Counted from the stretch's first letter, positions 36,385 to 46,083 are shown. The stretch is DNA of 46,997 nucleotides from Ruegeria sp. EL01 (GCF_900313035.1 NZ_OMPS01000039.1:1-46997), one strand, 5' to 3'. Notes: generated by a model from the letters alone, not told the origin. Numbers and translations: made by a program.

Positions 36385-37833
36385 ATGCCAAAGAAGGTGC
36401 TGAAGAACATCTCGGAAATTCGCCGCTACTTCCACACCAACAAGGACCCGGTTTATTTCGTATCAGCGACCAATTTCAACCTGTTAGGGTTGGATGAATG
36501 GGTGATGAATTTCACCTATATCTGCTACATGGACTGTTTCGACGGGCGGCATCCGAACGTGTTTGTCCCCTCGGAAATGCCACATGATGAGTTCCAATCG
36601 ATTGAGGATATCAACAACTACCTGCTTCAGCACAAAGAGGTCATCGACCTGATCAAGCGGCGCGGCGGTAAGCCGAAATTCGTGTTCCTGATGTTTGACG
36701 AGACCACCGAGAAGCTGGTCAAGGAATTGGGTGGCCAATTGTGGTTCCCCAAGGCCAAGTTGCGCACGAAATGTGACAACAAGATCGAAACCGTTCGCAT
36801 CGGCAACAAGGCGGGCGTGCCGTCGGTGCCCAATACGCTGAGTGTGGTTAATAGCTATGACCACCTGCGCAAGATTTGCGACAAGGCCGGGCTGGGCCAT
36901 GATCTGGTGCTGCAATCCGCATTCGGAGACAGCGGCCACACGACGTTCTTCATCAAGTCTGAGGCCGATTTCAAAAAGCATGAGCACGAGATCGTCGGTG
37001 AGGGCGAAATCAAGATAATGAAGCGGATTGATTGTCGTGGCGCGGCGATTGAGGCCTGTGCGACTTCGGAAGGCACTATCGTTGGTCCGCTGATGACCGA
37101 GCTTGTAGGCTTCAACGAACTCACCCCGTATCGCGGGGGCTGGTGCGGGAACGAAATCTTCTCGACCGCCTTCCCGCCCAAGGCCCGCGAACAGGCGCGG
37201 CAACTGACCTTTCAGTTTGGTGAGGAATTGCGCAAATCCGGCTATCGCGGCTATTTCGAGTTGGACTTCCTGATCGACAAGAAAACCGATGAGCTCTGGT
37301 TGGGCGAGCTGAACCCCCGCATCACCGGAGCCAGTTCGATGACCAACCACGCGGCCTTTGCCCATGCGGACGCGCCGCTGTTCCTGTTCCACCTGCTCGA
37401 GTTCTCGAAGAAACCCTTCAAGCTGGATGTCGAAGAGCTGAACGCCCGCTGGGCTGACCCGGACATGATCGACAGTTGGTCACAGATGGTGATCAAACAT
37501 ACCGATGACAGCGTTGACCGCATCACCCAAGCGCCACAATCTGGCATCTATAAGATGCTTGAAGACGGCCGCGTCGTGTTTGATCGTTTTGACTATCACC
37601 GCCGCGCGGTTGGCGAGAATGAGGCCTTCTTCCTGCGCATTTCGAATGTCGGCGATTATCGTTATGAAGGCGCTGATCTGGGTATTCTGGTGACACGCGG
37701 ACGGTCGATGACCAAAGGCTTCAAGTTGACGGATAAGTCGAAAAAGTGGATTCACGGCATCACATCGGCCTATACGGCTGAACCACTGCCTGCAGCACAG
37801 CCGATGGAAGATCCCGCGTTCAAAATCATGTAG
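36385..37833 (+). CDS. ATP-grasp ligase (biotin-carboxylase-like fold), 482 residues
   Basis: A cytosolic ATP-dependent ligase of the ATP-grasp superfamily. The nucleotide lobe contains KLRTKCDNKIETVRIGNKAG and DLVLQSAFGDSGHTTFFIKS (a glycine-rich loop variant), followed by KIMKRIDCRGAAIEAC. The metal-binding end is WLGELNPRITGASS near residues 309-322, with Glu and Asn for magnesium. No biotin-carboxylase C-terminal signature or lipoyl partner is present, so a carboxylase role is unlikely; formation of an amide or peptide bond through an acyl-phosphate is the better guess. GGGAGGA precedes the start. It lies between the decarboxylase and the C45 enzyme with gaps of 18 and 8 bases. Confidence 0.83.
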   Translation: MPKKVLKNISEIRRYFHTNKDPVYFVSATNFNLLGLDEWVMNFTYICYMDCFDGRHPNVFVPSEMPHDEFQSIEDINNYLLQHKEVIDLIKRRGGKPKFVFLMFDETTEKLVKELGGQLWFPKAKLRTKCDNKIETVRIGNKAGVPSVPNTLSVVNSYDHLRKICDKAGLGHDLVLQSAFGDSGHTTFFIKSEADFKKHEHEIVGEGEIKIMKRIDCRGAAIEACATSEGTIVGPLMTELVGFNELTPYRGGWCGNEIFSTAFPPKAREQARQLTFQFGEELRKSGYRGYFELDFLIDKKTDELWLGELNPRITGASSMTNHAAFAHADAPLFLFHLLEFSKKPFKLDVEELNARWADPDMIDSWSQMVIKHTDDSVDRITQAPQSGIYKMLEDGRVVFDRFDYHRRAVGENEAFFLRISNVGDYRYEGADLGILVTRGRSMTKGFKLTDKSKKWIHGITSAYTAEPLPAAQPMEDPAFKIM

Positions 37834-37841
37834 AAAGTTCG

Positions 37842-38858
37842 ATGGCGCTTGTTTTTCGCTCAATAGACGAGGCGCAGCCCGGCCCGAAACTGGCCGGGCT
37901 GTTTGCCGGATACTGGCCCGCTTACCGTAAATGGTGGGCGCAGGAGGGCTATTCTGCCCGCCCAACTTATCGCGAATGCCTGCGCGCGCTGCTAGAGCAC
38001 ATGCCCGAAATCATGCCGCTCTACGAAGAAGTGGTCGAACTTGTGGGCGGCAGTGACAGCCAGGCGCGATTTCTCAGCCTGTATTGTCCGCCGAAATACC
38101 TTTCGGGCTGCAGTCAGGCGATCTGGCGTGGTGACACGCCATTTCTGGTGCGCAACTATGATTATCACCCCCGAACTTTCGATGCTGCGATCCTGAAAAC
38201 GCAGTGGCTGGGACGCGGCGTGATCGGGATGAGCGATGGCATTCTGGGCCTGCTTGATGGCGTCAACGATGCCGGATTGATGGTGTCGTTGACCTTTGGC
38301 GGCCGTACGCAGGTCGGTCCTGGCTTTGGCGTGCCCATGATCCTGCGGTATGTATTGCAAATTTGCGAGACCACTGCCGAAGCGGTCGACTGCCTGTGCA
38401 GAATCCCTTGCCACATGAGCTACAACGTCACCGTGCTGGACGCGAAAGGGAAATATGCAACCGTCTACATGGCGCCGGACCGCGTGCCCGAAGTCACGGA
38501 TCAGCCTGTCGCCACCAACCACCAGTCAAAGGTCGAATGGCCCACCCATGCCCGCTTTACCGCTACGGTAGAACGCGAACGTTTCCTGTTGCAGAGGCTC
38601 ACACTGCATCCCGAGGGCGAGAACCGGTTCATCGACGCTTTCCTGCGCCCACCGCTTTACTCCACTGCGTTTAGTTCCGGGTTCGGCACGCTTTATACCG
38701 CCGTCTACAGGCACACTGGCCAGATTTCACTGATGTGGCCGGGTGCCGTTTGGAACTTGTCTTTTGATAACTTCACAGAAGGCACGCGCCGCATCCTTTT
38801 TCCAACCGATACAGAGGCCACTGGACATGGCCGAACTGTCGGGTTCGGTAACCTGTAA
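37842..38858 (+). CDS. C45-family Ntn-hydrolase (penicillin acyltransferase-like)
   Basis: A 338-residue enzyme related to isopenicillin-N acyltransferase. The nucleophile is predicted to be Cys90 in YLSGCSQAIW, exposed by self-cleavage after Gly89, followed by the hallmark LVRNYDYHP strand. GLMVSLTFGGR and PMILRYVLQICETTAEAVDC are further family features. Members transfer or hydrolyse acyl groups on amines or cleave amide bonds. There is no signal peptide, so it works in the cytoplasm. It begins eight bases after the ATP-grasp stop and ends the operon. Paired with an amide-forming ligase, it may trim or exchange an acyl group on the product. Confidence 0.85.
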   Translation: MALVFRSIDEAQPGPKLAGLFAGYWPAYRKWWAQEGYSARPTYRECLRALLEHMPEIMPLYEEVVELVGGSDSQARFLSLYCPPKYLSGCSQAIWRGDTPFLVRNYDYHPRTFDAAILKTQWLGRGVIGMSDGILGLLDGVNDAGLMVSLTFGGRTQVGPGFGVPMILRYVLQICETTAEAVDCLCRIPCHMSYNVTVLDAKGKYATVYMAPDRVPEVTDQPVATNHQSKVEWPTHARFTATVERERFLLQRLTLHPEGENRFIDAFLRPPLYSTAFSSGFGTLYTAVYRHTGQISLMWPGAVWNLSFDNFTEGTRRILFPTDTEATGHGRTVGFGNL

Positions 38859-38950
38859 AAGGGAGTCCCTGTTAACGCCTGAAAATGTGTCCTACGGCGG
38901 TAGTATCGCAAGGTTTCCGCATGTCTAAGAAGCTCCTCCGCTGGACACAC

Positions 38951-39505
38951 TTATCCAGCGAGCGCCGCAAACTGCGCGAAGCCAGACCGCGCTGACTGGT
39001 CAAACTGACCTTCCCGGACCACATGTGCGACTTTAGTCCCGGCCAAGGTAGCCGAAGCTGAATTCATCGATTTGAAGGTCTCCATAGGTCGGGTAAGTTT
39101 CTTAGTGAAACGGTGGTCCTGTTCAATGATGTTGTTAGGATGTTTCGTCCGCCGGACAGAGATTAACCAACATCAGTCGCACATCACGAGCAGCCAGTTC
39201 ATGTTGTACAGACCAGCTATGTTCGATCCGCTTTTATCGATAACACCTTGTCCGGCCAACCGTTGTTGCAGATGGCTTTCACAAGGTTTCATCCATCCAC
39301 CACGAACAACCCCGTGGCACCTTTCAACGGTGCGCTTCAGCAGCGATAGTGCGCGTATATTTCTTGACCCAGCGGTTAAGCGTTGCATGATCCAAGTCGA
39401 CGCCGCGTTCTGCCATGATCTCTTCGAGATCGCGAACTTAGGAACACACGGCATAAAGGATCACGGATTTCGGGTGCTGCCGCCTTTGAAGGAGATTAAT
39501 CCTGA
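38951..39505 (-). pseudogene. IS6-family transposase remnant
   Basis: On the minus strand, and only by hopping between frames, one reads SVILYAVC, DLEEIMAERGVDLDHATLNR, RKAPVERC-like residues, VIDKSGSNIAGLYNMNWLLV, NNIIEQDHRFTKKLTRPMET and VREGQFDQSARSGFAQFAAL to a TAA at 38951. These are the ordered signatures of IS6/IS26-type transposases, including the catalytic region. Several frameshifts and small deletions make it inactive. It separates the amide/PLP operon from the broken sugar transporter. Nothing else is seen between 38859 and 39595. Confidence 0.8.
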
Positions 39506-39595
39506 CTGAGTCTCGGGAAAGTGCGGGGGTCTGGCTCGACGCGCCTGGCTACGCAGCTGAAATCCGAGACTTTGCGACACCACCGATGAGAACCC

Positions 39596-40699
39596 TCACT
39601 TGTCAAAATCGCTCAATTTTGCTTCAAGAAATTTGCCGCTGTCTGTCAGAAATCGTTGTCCATTGGTCTGAAAAATGTGGAAATTTTCAATGCTGCATTT
39701 TAGTCTAATTTTCTCGCCGATATGTGGCGACTGATTGGCAGGAACTTGCACTGTGACCAGATTTTCCACTCCGATATCAGCAACAACGGTGCGTGAGCCA
39801 CCATGATATTCATTCAACTTGACCACTCCGGTGAATTGCCCTTGATCTGGGTCCACAAGCGAAATGGCCTCAGGCCTTACGCCCAGTTGGACATCTTGAG
39901 GCATGGCCTCTGCGGGAAAGATTATTTCCTTGTGCCCCGGGATCGTGATAACATTTTCACCAAGTTGGACATTCAAAATATTCATCTTCGGAGAACCAAG
40001 AAATTGCGCGACAAAAACGTTTGCGGGGTTGTCGTATAGCTCGGTTGGCGACCCGGTTTGCATGATCTGGCCATCCTTTAATACGACGATACGGTCGGCG
40101 AGAGTCATCGCCTCTGTTTGGTCATGCGTAACGTAAATTGATGTCGCATTCAGGGATCGATGAAGAGTAGCTATTTCCACTCTGGTGTCGGCACGAAGAG
40201 CCGCATCAAGATTTGAAAGAGGTTCATCGAACAGGAATGCGGCAGGCTCGCGAACGATAGCACGACCAATTGCCACGCGTAGCCGCTGGCCGCCGGAAAG
40301 CGCGTTGGGTCTACGATCTAGGTAGTCCTCTAGACGAAGAATGCGCGCGGCCTCCGCAACTTTTTCGGCAATCTGATCTTTTGGCAATTTTGCTGTGTGG
40401 AGTGCAAAGGCAATATTGTCTCGCACGTTCATGTGCGGATAAAGTGCATAACTTTGAAAGACCATCGACAACTTGCGGTCGTAGGGTTCGAGGTGAGTTA
40501 CATCCTTGCCACCAATCATGATGCTACCAGAGGTTGCTTCTTCCAATCCCGCGATCAGCCGGAGCAATGTGGATTTTCCGCAACCTGATGGCCCGACGAA
40601 AATACAGATTTCTTGCTCGGATATCGTGAGAGATATATCACGAATGACCTCATGAGCTCCGAAGGATTTGTGTAGATTTTCGATACGGATTTCGGACAT
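39596..40699 (-). CDS. Sugar ABC transporter ATP-binding protein (UgpC/MalK-like)
   Basis: A 367-residue ATPase for carbohydrate or glycerol-phosphate type import. Walker A is GPSGCGKST at residues 36-44, the Q-loop FQSYALYPHM is at 81-90, the signature LSGGQ at 134-138 and Walker B AFLFDE at 154-159. The C-terminal third is the OB-fold (TOBE) regulatory region, with VQLGVRPEAISLVDPD typical of MalK relatives. It is the last gene of a minus-strand set with two permeases, three bases after the preceding stop. The binding protein is missing and one permease is cut, so the ATPase may be an orphan or serve another transporter. Confidence 0.87.
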   Translation of the reverse strand: MSEIRIENLHKSFGAHEVIRDISLTISEQEICIFVGPSGCGKSTLLRLIAGLEEATSGSIMIGGKDVTHLEPYDRKLSMVFQSYALYPHMNVRDNIAFALHTAKLPKDQIAEKVAEAARILRLEDYLDRRPNALSGGQRLRVAIGRAIVREPAAFLFDEPLSNLDAALRADTRVEIATLHRSLNATSIYVTHDQTEAMTLADRIVVLKDGQIMQTGSPTELYDNPANVFVAQFLGSPKMNILNVQLGENVITIPGHKEIIFPAEAMPQDVQLGVRPEAISLVDPDQGQFTGVVKLNEYHGGSRTVVADIGVENLVTVQVPANQSPHIGEKIRLKCSIENFHIFQTNGQRFLTDSGKFLEAKLSDFDK

Positions 40700-40702
40700 G
40701 GA

Positions 40703-41530
40703 CTAACCTTTCACAGCACCAGCCACCATCGAGCCGGTGATCCGGCGATACATGATAAGGCCAAGCAGAAGTGGTGGAAGAGCGGCAACGATCATTACTG
40801 CCGAGGCGACACCCCACTGGACCCCCCCGCCCGATGTTGCAAAGAACAATGAAGCGCCAACCGTCATTGGCACGGCCTCGCTGGTCGTCAACATGAGGCC
40901 AAATAGGAACTCATTCCAAGCGGTAATAAAACCAAACACAAATGTTGTGATGAGGGCTGGGCGGCAAAGAGGCAGAACAACCCGGATCAATAGGCCACCA
41001 GTACGCGCTCCGTCCATGCGAGCGGCTTCTTCTAGTTCAATCGGAAGATCAGCAATCGCATTGACCAGAAGCATTAAAGTAAGCGGAAGGTTGACGATCG
41101 CCAAAATCAAGCCAAGCCCAAGGTGCGTATCGAGAAGCCCCAGTGTCGCGTACATCATATACAATGGAATTGCGAAAACGATCAGAGGCAACGCTCTGAG
41201 ATTGACAATAATCGGGAATAGAATACTGCGACCGTAGCCTCTTCTCACCATTGGCCAAGCAAGCGGAAACGCGACGACCATCGGGAGAATTGCACCGATG
41301 AGAACGGCAGAGAGAGAATTCCAAAGGTAGTAATATACATTCAGGCGGTCGCTAATGGTCAACACCGTTGCAAAGTTTTCCAGAGTTGGGGCTTCGACCC
41401 AAAGCGATGCGTTTCGGTTGACCTCATTTGGCCCCTTGAACGCGGTCATCAATGTAGACAGGATCGGAAAGTTCAAAACAAATCCCGCTACTGCAAAGAC
41501 AATCCAACGTGGCCCCATCCGGCGTCTCAT
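40703..41530 (-). CDS. Sugar ABC transporter permease (MalG-like)
   Basis: A 275-residue inner-membrane protein with about six helices. The ATPase-contact loop is ELEEAARMDGARTGGLLIRV, followed by VLPLCRPALITTFVFGFITA and the conserved WNEFLFGLML. These are hallmarks of the MalG/UgpE group of carbohydrate permeases. The start overlaps the end of the truncated partner permease by four bases (ATGA), showing original co-translation. With its partner lacking an N-terminus, a working channel is doubtful. Confidence 0.87.
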   Translation of the reverse strand: MRRRMGPRWIVFAVAGFVLNFPILSTLMTAFKGPNEVNRNASLWVEAPTLENFATVLTISDRLNVYYYLWNSLSAVLIGAILPMVVAFPLAWPMVRRGYGRSILFPIIVNLRALPLIVFAIPLYMMYATLGLLDTHLGLGLILAIVNLPLTLMLLVNAIADLPIELEEAARMDGARTGGLLIRVVLPLCRPALITTFVFGFITAWNEFLFGLMLTTSEAVPMTVGASLFFATSGGGVQWGVASAVMIVAALPPLLLGLIMYRRITGSMVAGAVKG

Positions 41531-42084
41531 CGGGAAGCCCTCCGCAATAGAAACTGTGCAACTGATAGAACGATGAATGCCGAGGCGAATAGCAAAATTG
41601 CCGCCGCCATTGATTTCCCGATCTCTCCTCGGCGCAAAAAAGTTTCGTAAATGTAAATCGACATTGAGGTCGTAGAGCCACCCGGACCCGCCCCAACAAG
41701 TGTGTAGATGTTGTCGAAAACCCTGAACCCATCAATAAACCTAACAAACACCGCCACAAAAACAGTGGGCATCATCAAAGGTAGCTCTAGTTTCCAGAAC
41801 AATCTCCATGGCCGGGTGCCATCCACAGCCGCAGCTTCGCGCATCTCTTGTGGGATCGCCTGAAAAGCGGTCATAAAGAGCAGAAATGCAAAGGGTGTCC
41901 ACTGGAACGTTTCTGCAACGACAACCGTAGCAAACACATTTTTAGGTCCCAGAAAAGAGGGAGACCAGCCCAGCCAGCTGTAAAAATAGTGAGGAACTGT
42001 TCCGGCAAATTCATGGAGAACAAGTCTGTACATTAGACCCATCATTGCCGGTGCGACGATCATCGGGATAATCAAAATCGCCAC
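41527..42084 (-). pseudogene. Sugar ABC transporter permease (MalF-like), N-terminus deleted
   Basis: Only the C-terminal 185 residues or so remain of a permease usually near 290. The contact loop EMREAAAVDGTRPWRLFWKL and the end GKSMAAAILLFASAFIVLSV are intact. The homologous frame continues upstream without an ATG (LASIGWVVAILIIP) to about 42117, then hits a stop where transposase sequence begins on the other strand. The first two or so helices and the original start were lost at that join. A GTG at 42084 could start a shortened protein, but it would lack the entry helices, so a pseudogene is the better call. Confidence 0.75.
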
Positions 42085-42132
42085 GACCCACCCAATCGAC
42101 GCAAGGGGCTGCTCGACAGTTTGCCGATTTTA

Positions 42133-42225
42133 GACTGGAGGTGTGTGGCAACACGATACCACAGGTGTCCAAAGGTCCTCCTATCAACAATCGCTCTCGC
42201 TGCAACCATCATCTATTGGCTATGA
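42133..42225 (+). pseudogene. IS5-family transposase C-terminal tail
   Basis: DWRCVATRYHRCPKVLLSTI followed by ALAATIIYWL and TGA at 42223-42225 is the standard last 30 residues of IS5-group transposases, on the plus strand. The end-like sequence GAGTCCTCACCCTAG follows at 42224-42238. It sits exactly between the truncated permease and the malic enzyme stop, so this element or its deletion removed the front of the sugar transporter. Confidence 0.75.
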
Positions 42226-42249
42226 GTCCTCACCCTAGAGGTGCCTGTT

Positions 42250-43902
42250 TTAGCCAATCTCCTCGTAGTGCGGGGTCCAGAATTTCCTATCTATCGCAGC
42301 TTTCAGGTCATCTTCGCTGGTGTCCGGCGCGACCTTGTCCAACTGTGCCTGCTTACCCACCGCATATGCGATGACTTTACTGACTCGGCGAATGTCACTC
42401 ACATCGGGCAGAAGGCTGGCGGTCCGATCCGATTTCGCAGGTGACAGCGCGGCCAGCGCTTCGGCGGCAGCCATGAACATTCCATCAGTGACATGTCGCG
42501 CACCTGCCGCCAGCACACCCAATCCCATACCCGGGAAAATATAGGAATTGTTACATTGGGCAATGTAATGGGTGTTGCGAGCAATCGTGACCGGATCAAA
42601 CGGGCTGCCGGTCGCAACCAAGGCACGCCCATCTGACCAGCGCAGAATATCTGCAGGCACAGCCTCAATCCGGGATGTCGGGTTCGAGAGAGGCAAAATG
42701 ACGGGATGTTCACTATGATCAGCCATCGCACGAATGATCGTTTCTGAGAACAAACCTGCCTGACCGCTGACACCAACCAATATGTTGGGCTTGGCCTTGT
42801 TGATCACATCTAGTAGCGAAATATTACCTGCGGACCATCCACCCACCTTGTCGACAGGCTGTACAAGTCGCTTCTGAAACGGCAGCAGGTCTGTCATTGC
42901 GTCAGTCAACAGCCCATTTCGGTCCACCAGGTAAATGCGACTGCATGCCTCGGATTCAGATAACCCTTGCCGGACCATGAGTTGCACCAGTTGTTCGGCG
43001 ATGCCCACACCTGCAGATCCTGCGCCAAGGAACGCAATGGTTGCGTCCTTTAACGGGACATCAGTGACGTCGGAAGCTGCCAGCAAGGTGCCGGCCGTTA
43101 CTGCCGCCGTACCCTGAATGTCGTCATTGAAAGTGCATAGCTGATCGCGATAGCGCGCCAGCAGCGGAGCCGCGTGTTGTTGTGCAAAATCCTCGAATTG
43201 CAGCAAGACCTCTGGCCACTTGCGCTTTACGGCCGTTACAAAAAGATCGACAAACTCGAAGTATTCATCCCCGCTGATGCGCTCGTGACGCCAGCCGATA
43301 TAGAGGGGATCTTCCAGTCGTTCCTGGTTATTGGTGCCAGCGTCCAATACCACCGGGAGCGTCACAGACGGGTCAATTCCCCCAGCAGCGGTATAGAGCG
43401 ACAGTTTACCGATCGGAATACCCATCCCACCGGCACCTTGATCACCCAACCCCAATATCCGTTCGCCGTCGGTGACGACAATGGCCTCGACAGATAGCAA
43501 GATGGAATTTTCCAGCATTTCATCGATGCGATCACGCTCGGGAAACGGGATGATCAATCCGCGCGGGTGATCGTAAATCTCGCTGAACTGCTTGCAGGCG
43601 TCACCCACAACCGGTGTATAAATAATCGGCATCATCTCGGACAGGTGCCGTATCAAAAGTGCGTAAAACAGAACTTCGTTCTCGTCCTGCAAGCCGCGTA
43701 GATAGATGTGCTTGTCCAGCTGGGTTTCTTGGCGCTCGAAAGCGGCATAGGCACGGTCAATCTGAGTATCGAGCGTTTCAATGTGCGGCGGCAGAAGGCC
43801 CATCAACCCAAATTTTTTTCGTTCATGCAGAGAAAAAGCAGTGCCTTTGTTCAAAAGTGGGTTCGTCACGTAGGGCAAGTTTGCGGGACCGGTATAGACC
43901 AT
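42250..43902 (-). CDS. NAD-dependent malic enzyme (oxaloacetate-decarboxylating type)
   Basis: A 550-residue cytosolic enzyme converting malate to pyruvate and CO2 with NAD reduction. The start is the ATG giving [10 protein letters not shown], with AAAGGA upstream; a longer frame adds 82 residues unlike the family. Tyr95 in [18 protein letters not shown] is the catalytic tyrosine. The metal acidic pair lies in [15 protein letters not shown] and the block [11 protein letters not shown], and [15 protein letters not shown] is the NAD-binding Rossmann loop. The length matches the MaeA/SfcA class rather than the larger MaeB forms with a phosphotransacetylase tail. It links C4 acids to pyruvate, useful for growth on TCA intermediates. 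A perfect -10 box lies upstream. Confidence 0.92.
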   Translation of the reverse strand: MVYTGPANLPYVTNPLLNKGTAFSLHERKKFGLMGLLPPHIETLDTQIDRAYAAFERQETQLDKHIYLRGLQDENEVLFYALLIRHLSEMMPIIYTPVVGDACKQFSEIYDHPRGLIIPFPERDRIDEMLENSILLSVEAIVVTDGERILGLGDQGAGGMGIPIGKLSLYTAAGGIDPSVTLPVVLDAGTNNQERLEDPLYIGWRHERISGDEYFEFVDLFVTAVKRKWPEVLLQFEDFAQQHAAPLLARYRDQLCTFNDDIQGTAAVTAGTLLAASDVTDVPLKDATIAFLGAGSAGVGIAEQLVQLMVRQGLSESEACSRIYLVDRNGLLTDAMTDLLPFQKRLVQPVDKVGGWSAGNISLLDVINKAKPNILVGVSGQAGLFSETIIRAMADHSEHPVILPLSNPTSRIEAVPADILRWSDGRALVATGSPFDPVTIARNTHYIAQCNNSYIFPGMGLGVLAAGARHVTDGMFMAAAEALAALSPAKSDRTASLLPDVSDIRRVSKVIAYAVGKQAQLDKVAPDTSEDDLKAAIDRKFWTPHYEEIG

Positions 43903-43959
43903 CAGACGTCCTTTCGGATAGGCGCGCAGATTGCACGCGTCTTGCTCAGCAAGGTCAGC

Positions 43960-43965
43960 ATTATA
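43960..43965 (-). promoter_or_regulatory. Possible -10 box for malic enzyme
   Basis: TATAAT reads on the minus strand about 58 bases before the malic enzyme start. No strong -35 lies at 16-18 bases upstream (nearest CAAGCA). It falls in the 326-base divergent region shared with the MFS gene, which otherwise shows no gene. Confidence 0.35.
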
Positions 43966-44228
43966 CGACAACAATTGCAACGTGCTTGGAAGGCGAAGGC
44001 ATCTCGTTGCTTTGTGGCACATCAATGCTGCCCGTTGCTGGGTTCGAAAGTCGAGGATCAAATGGATTCGCGCAGCGCACAAGTGCGGTCGCAAGCCGCA
44101 CCTCAAGCTATTGCCAATATCTAATCTGTGGATGCCCGAGCTAATCACAAAGGGCCGCGTCGGATTTGCCGGGATTGCGCCTCCAAGCGCCCTAGGGCAC
44201 GGTGTTTGCTCAACCTGAAGGGATACTC

Positions 44229-45416
44229 ATGACCTCGACAAAACTAACCAATCCTTGGCTCATCTTATTGGGTCTTGCGCTCGGAGTCAGCGTGTCCAAT
44301 GCCTTTGGTCGCTTTGCATATGGTCTTATTTTACCATCAATGAAAAGTAGCCTCGGCTGGAATCTAACCCAATCTGGTTGGCTAAACACGTCCAATTCAA
44401 TTGGCTACATTGTGGGCTCAATCCTAACACTTTTCCTGATCCGGCGTACTTCGCCGTCGCAGCTATTTGCGGGTGGCACAGTGGCGACCGCTGTGTGTCT
44501 CTTGATGACCGGGTTTGATGAAGGCCTCTTTTTTCAAACCGCTTGTCGTTTTTTAGTGGGGTTATTCGGCGCTCTTTCCTTTGTGGCAGGCGGCGTTCTG
44601 GCGGCATCGTTGTTCCAAGACAGTGCCCGAAGGAATGCGCTGGCCATCGCCTTGTACTTTGGTGGTGGCGGAGGATTGGGTATCGCACTATGCGGCGCAA
44701 CCCTTCCGACCATGTTAGAGGTATTCGGGCCGCAATCTTGGGACTGGGCGTGGATCGGCGTCGGGTCTGCAGCCCTGGTCATTTGCCCGTTTTCGGTTTG
44801 GGCTTCCACAATGTTGAAGGAAACCAAGCACGATGCTGCGCTTCCTTCCATCCCTCCGGTCCGCAGAATGCTTGGCGAACTCGGCGGATACGCGCTCTTT
44901 GGATTGGGTTATATTGTGTACGTCACCTTTATTTCTGTCTGGATGAAGGAGCAAAATTCCAGTGTACTATTGACCACTTCAACATGGATGGTGCTTGGGT
45001 TCAGTATCATGGCGTCTCCTTTTGTTTGGCGCGGGGTATTGTCCCGATTTGCTTCTGGAACGCCATTGGCACTGATCCTGACCGGGGTCGCGTTTGGTTC
45101 AGCCCTGCCGATCTTCGTTCCAAACGGATATGGATTGATTATGTCCGCGCTGGTGTTCGGGCTTTCGGTCTTTATGCCGCCCACTGCAGTAACCAGCTTC
45201 GTCCGCCAGAACGTGGATCAACGGGATTGGGGCGCAACTATAAGTTTTTTCACAGTGATGTTCGCCGTTTCACAGGCTCTGGGCCCGATCGGGGCCGGTA
45301 TCATTGGCGATGTAACTGGAGAAATAGGAGATAGCCTCATCGTGGCTGCTGCTGTCCTGCTTGTGGGCGCACTTTGTGCCACGATGCAAAAACCGCTTAA
45401 GCTTGGGACGGCGTAA
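44229..45416 (+). CDS. MFS transporter, YbfB/YjiJ type
   Basis: A 395-residue inner-membrane protein with about twelve helices. The N-terminal half includes SNAFGRFAYGLILPSMKSSL and TQSGWLNTSNSIGYIVGSIL, which are the recognised marks of the YbfB/YjiJ group of major facilitator proteins; RFLVGLFGALSFVAGGVLAA follows. The start at 44229 has AAGGG six bases upstream; an earlier ATG at 44202 lacks a site. Substrates in this group are unproven and may be organic acids or small drugs. It is divergent from the malic enzyme, so a dicarboxylate-related role is conceivable but speculative. Confidence 0.83.
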   Translation: MTSTKLTNPWLILLGLALGVSVSNAFGRFAYGLILPSMKSSLGWNLTQSGWLNTSNSIGYIVGSILTLFLIRRTSPSQLFAGGTVATAVCLLMTGFDEGLFFQTACRFLVGLFGALSFVAGGVLAASLFQDSARRNALAIALYFGGGGGLGIALCGATLPTMLEVFGPQSWDWAWIGVGSAALVICPFSVWASTMLKETKHDAALPSIPPVRRMLGELGGYALFGLGYIVYVTFISVWMKEQNSSVLLTTSTWMVLGFSIMASPFVWRGVLSRFASGTPLALILTGVAFGSALPIFVPNGYGLIMSALVFGLSVFMPPTAVTSFVRQNVDQRDWGATISFFTVMFAVSQALGPIGAGIIGDVTGEIGDSLIVAAAVLLVGALCATMQKPLKLGTA

Positions 45417-45638
45417 CCGCCGATAACAGAACCACTCTGAGTTGCCGTGTTGATTTCCTATGGAATGAGCTCCTTGGGTTCTTACCGGAGCGGCACAGAC
45501 CCTAACTCCGAAAACGGCCCGCCTCTGCCGTTGACTAGGTTGTTCGACTGCTGTGGCTGCACCCGCCAAAGCTGACATTCATTGCGAGCGCATACTCAAG
45601 AAGAGTCTGATTTCATAAATCACGGACGACATTGCCAT

Positions 45639-46070
45639 TCAGGCCAGCGCTTTTTCAACCACTTCATAGTCATAGGTCGTAATCTCAAGTCGGTTCTTAT
45701 CGGGATCGAGAAAGTAAAGAGACCACGACATATTATGATCGACAACATCTTGCCGGGTTAAAGTACCACCTGTATTTGTTTTCAAATCCAAAGATTCCAT
45801 ACTATCGAGAAAATCGATAAAGGTGCCGCCTTCAACTCGGAACGCAACTGTGCTGTCGCGGGATACTTCTTTGAAATCGCGTTCAAAAAGCGACAATGCG
45901 GGATATCCGTCGCCCCCTTGCATTATCAAGGGACCCATCGGGTCCGCGGCCCAAGAGGCGAGTTCGGCGTACCTTTTCAAGCCCAAAACCATTTCATACC
46001 AACCCGCTGCAGCCTCGCGTGTCAACGGCGGAGTAAAATTCTGCCACGGGGCGGAGCAAAAGTCGTCCAT
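45639..46070 (-). CDS. VOC-superfamily protein with an atypical N-terminus
   Basis: A 143-residue glyoxalase-fold protein. REAAAGWYEMVLGLKRYAEL and SWSLYFLDPDKNRLEITTYD are the standard helix-strand and final strand of a VOC module. The usual first strand (of the LDHIxIxVxD type) with its metal histidine is missing; instead the frame starts MDDFCSAPWQNFTPP. Together with the IS21 element only about 90 bases upstream this suggests the 5' end was replaced by insertion, so it may be inactive. The 222 bases from 45417 to 45638 before its stop hold no gene I can support. Confidence 0.65.
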   Translation of the reverse strand: MDDFCSAPWQNFTPPLTREAAAGWYEMVLGLKRYAELASWAADPMGPLIMQGGDGYPALSLFERDFKEVSRDSTVAFRVEGGTFIDFLDSMESLDLKTNTGGTLTRQDVVDHNMSWSLYFLDPDKNRLEITTYDYEVVEKALA

Positions 46071-46083
46071 TGCTTGGGTGGCC

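Noticed and set aside
36385..37833. Biotin carboxylase subunit
   Set aside because: The ATP-grasp core is present, but there is no biotin-carboxylase C-terminal signature, no carrier protein and no carboxyltransferase nearby.
38869..38879. AGGGA-G-TCCCT as a terminator after the C45 gene
   Set aside because: The loop would be one base and no T-run follows, so it cannot form a terminator hairpin.
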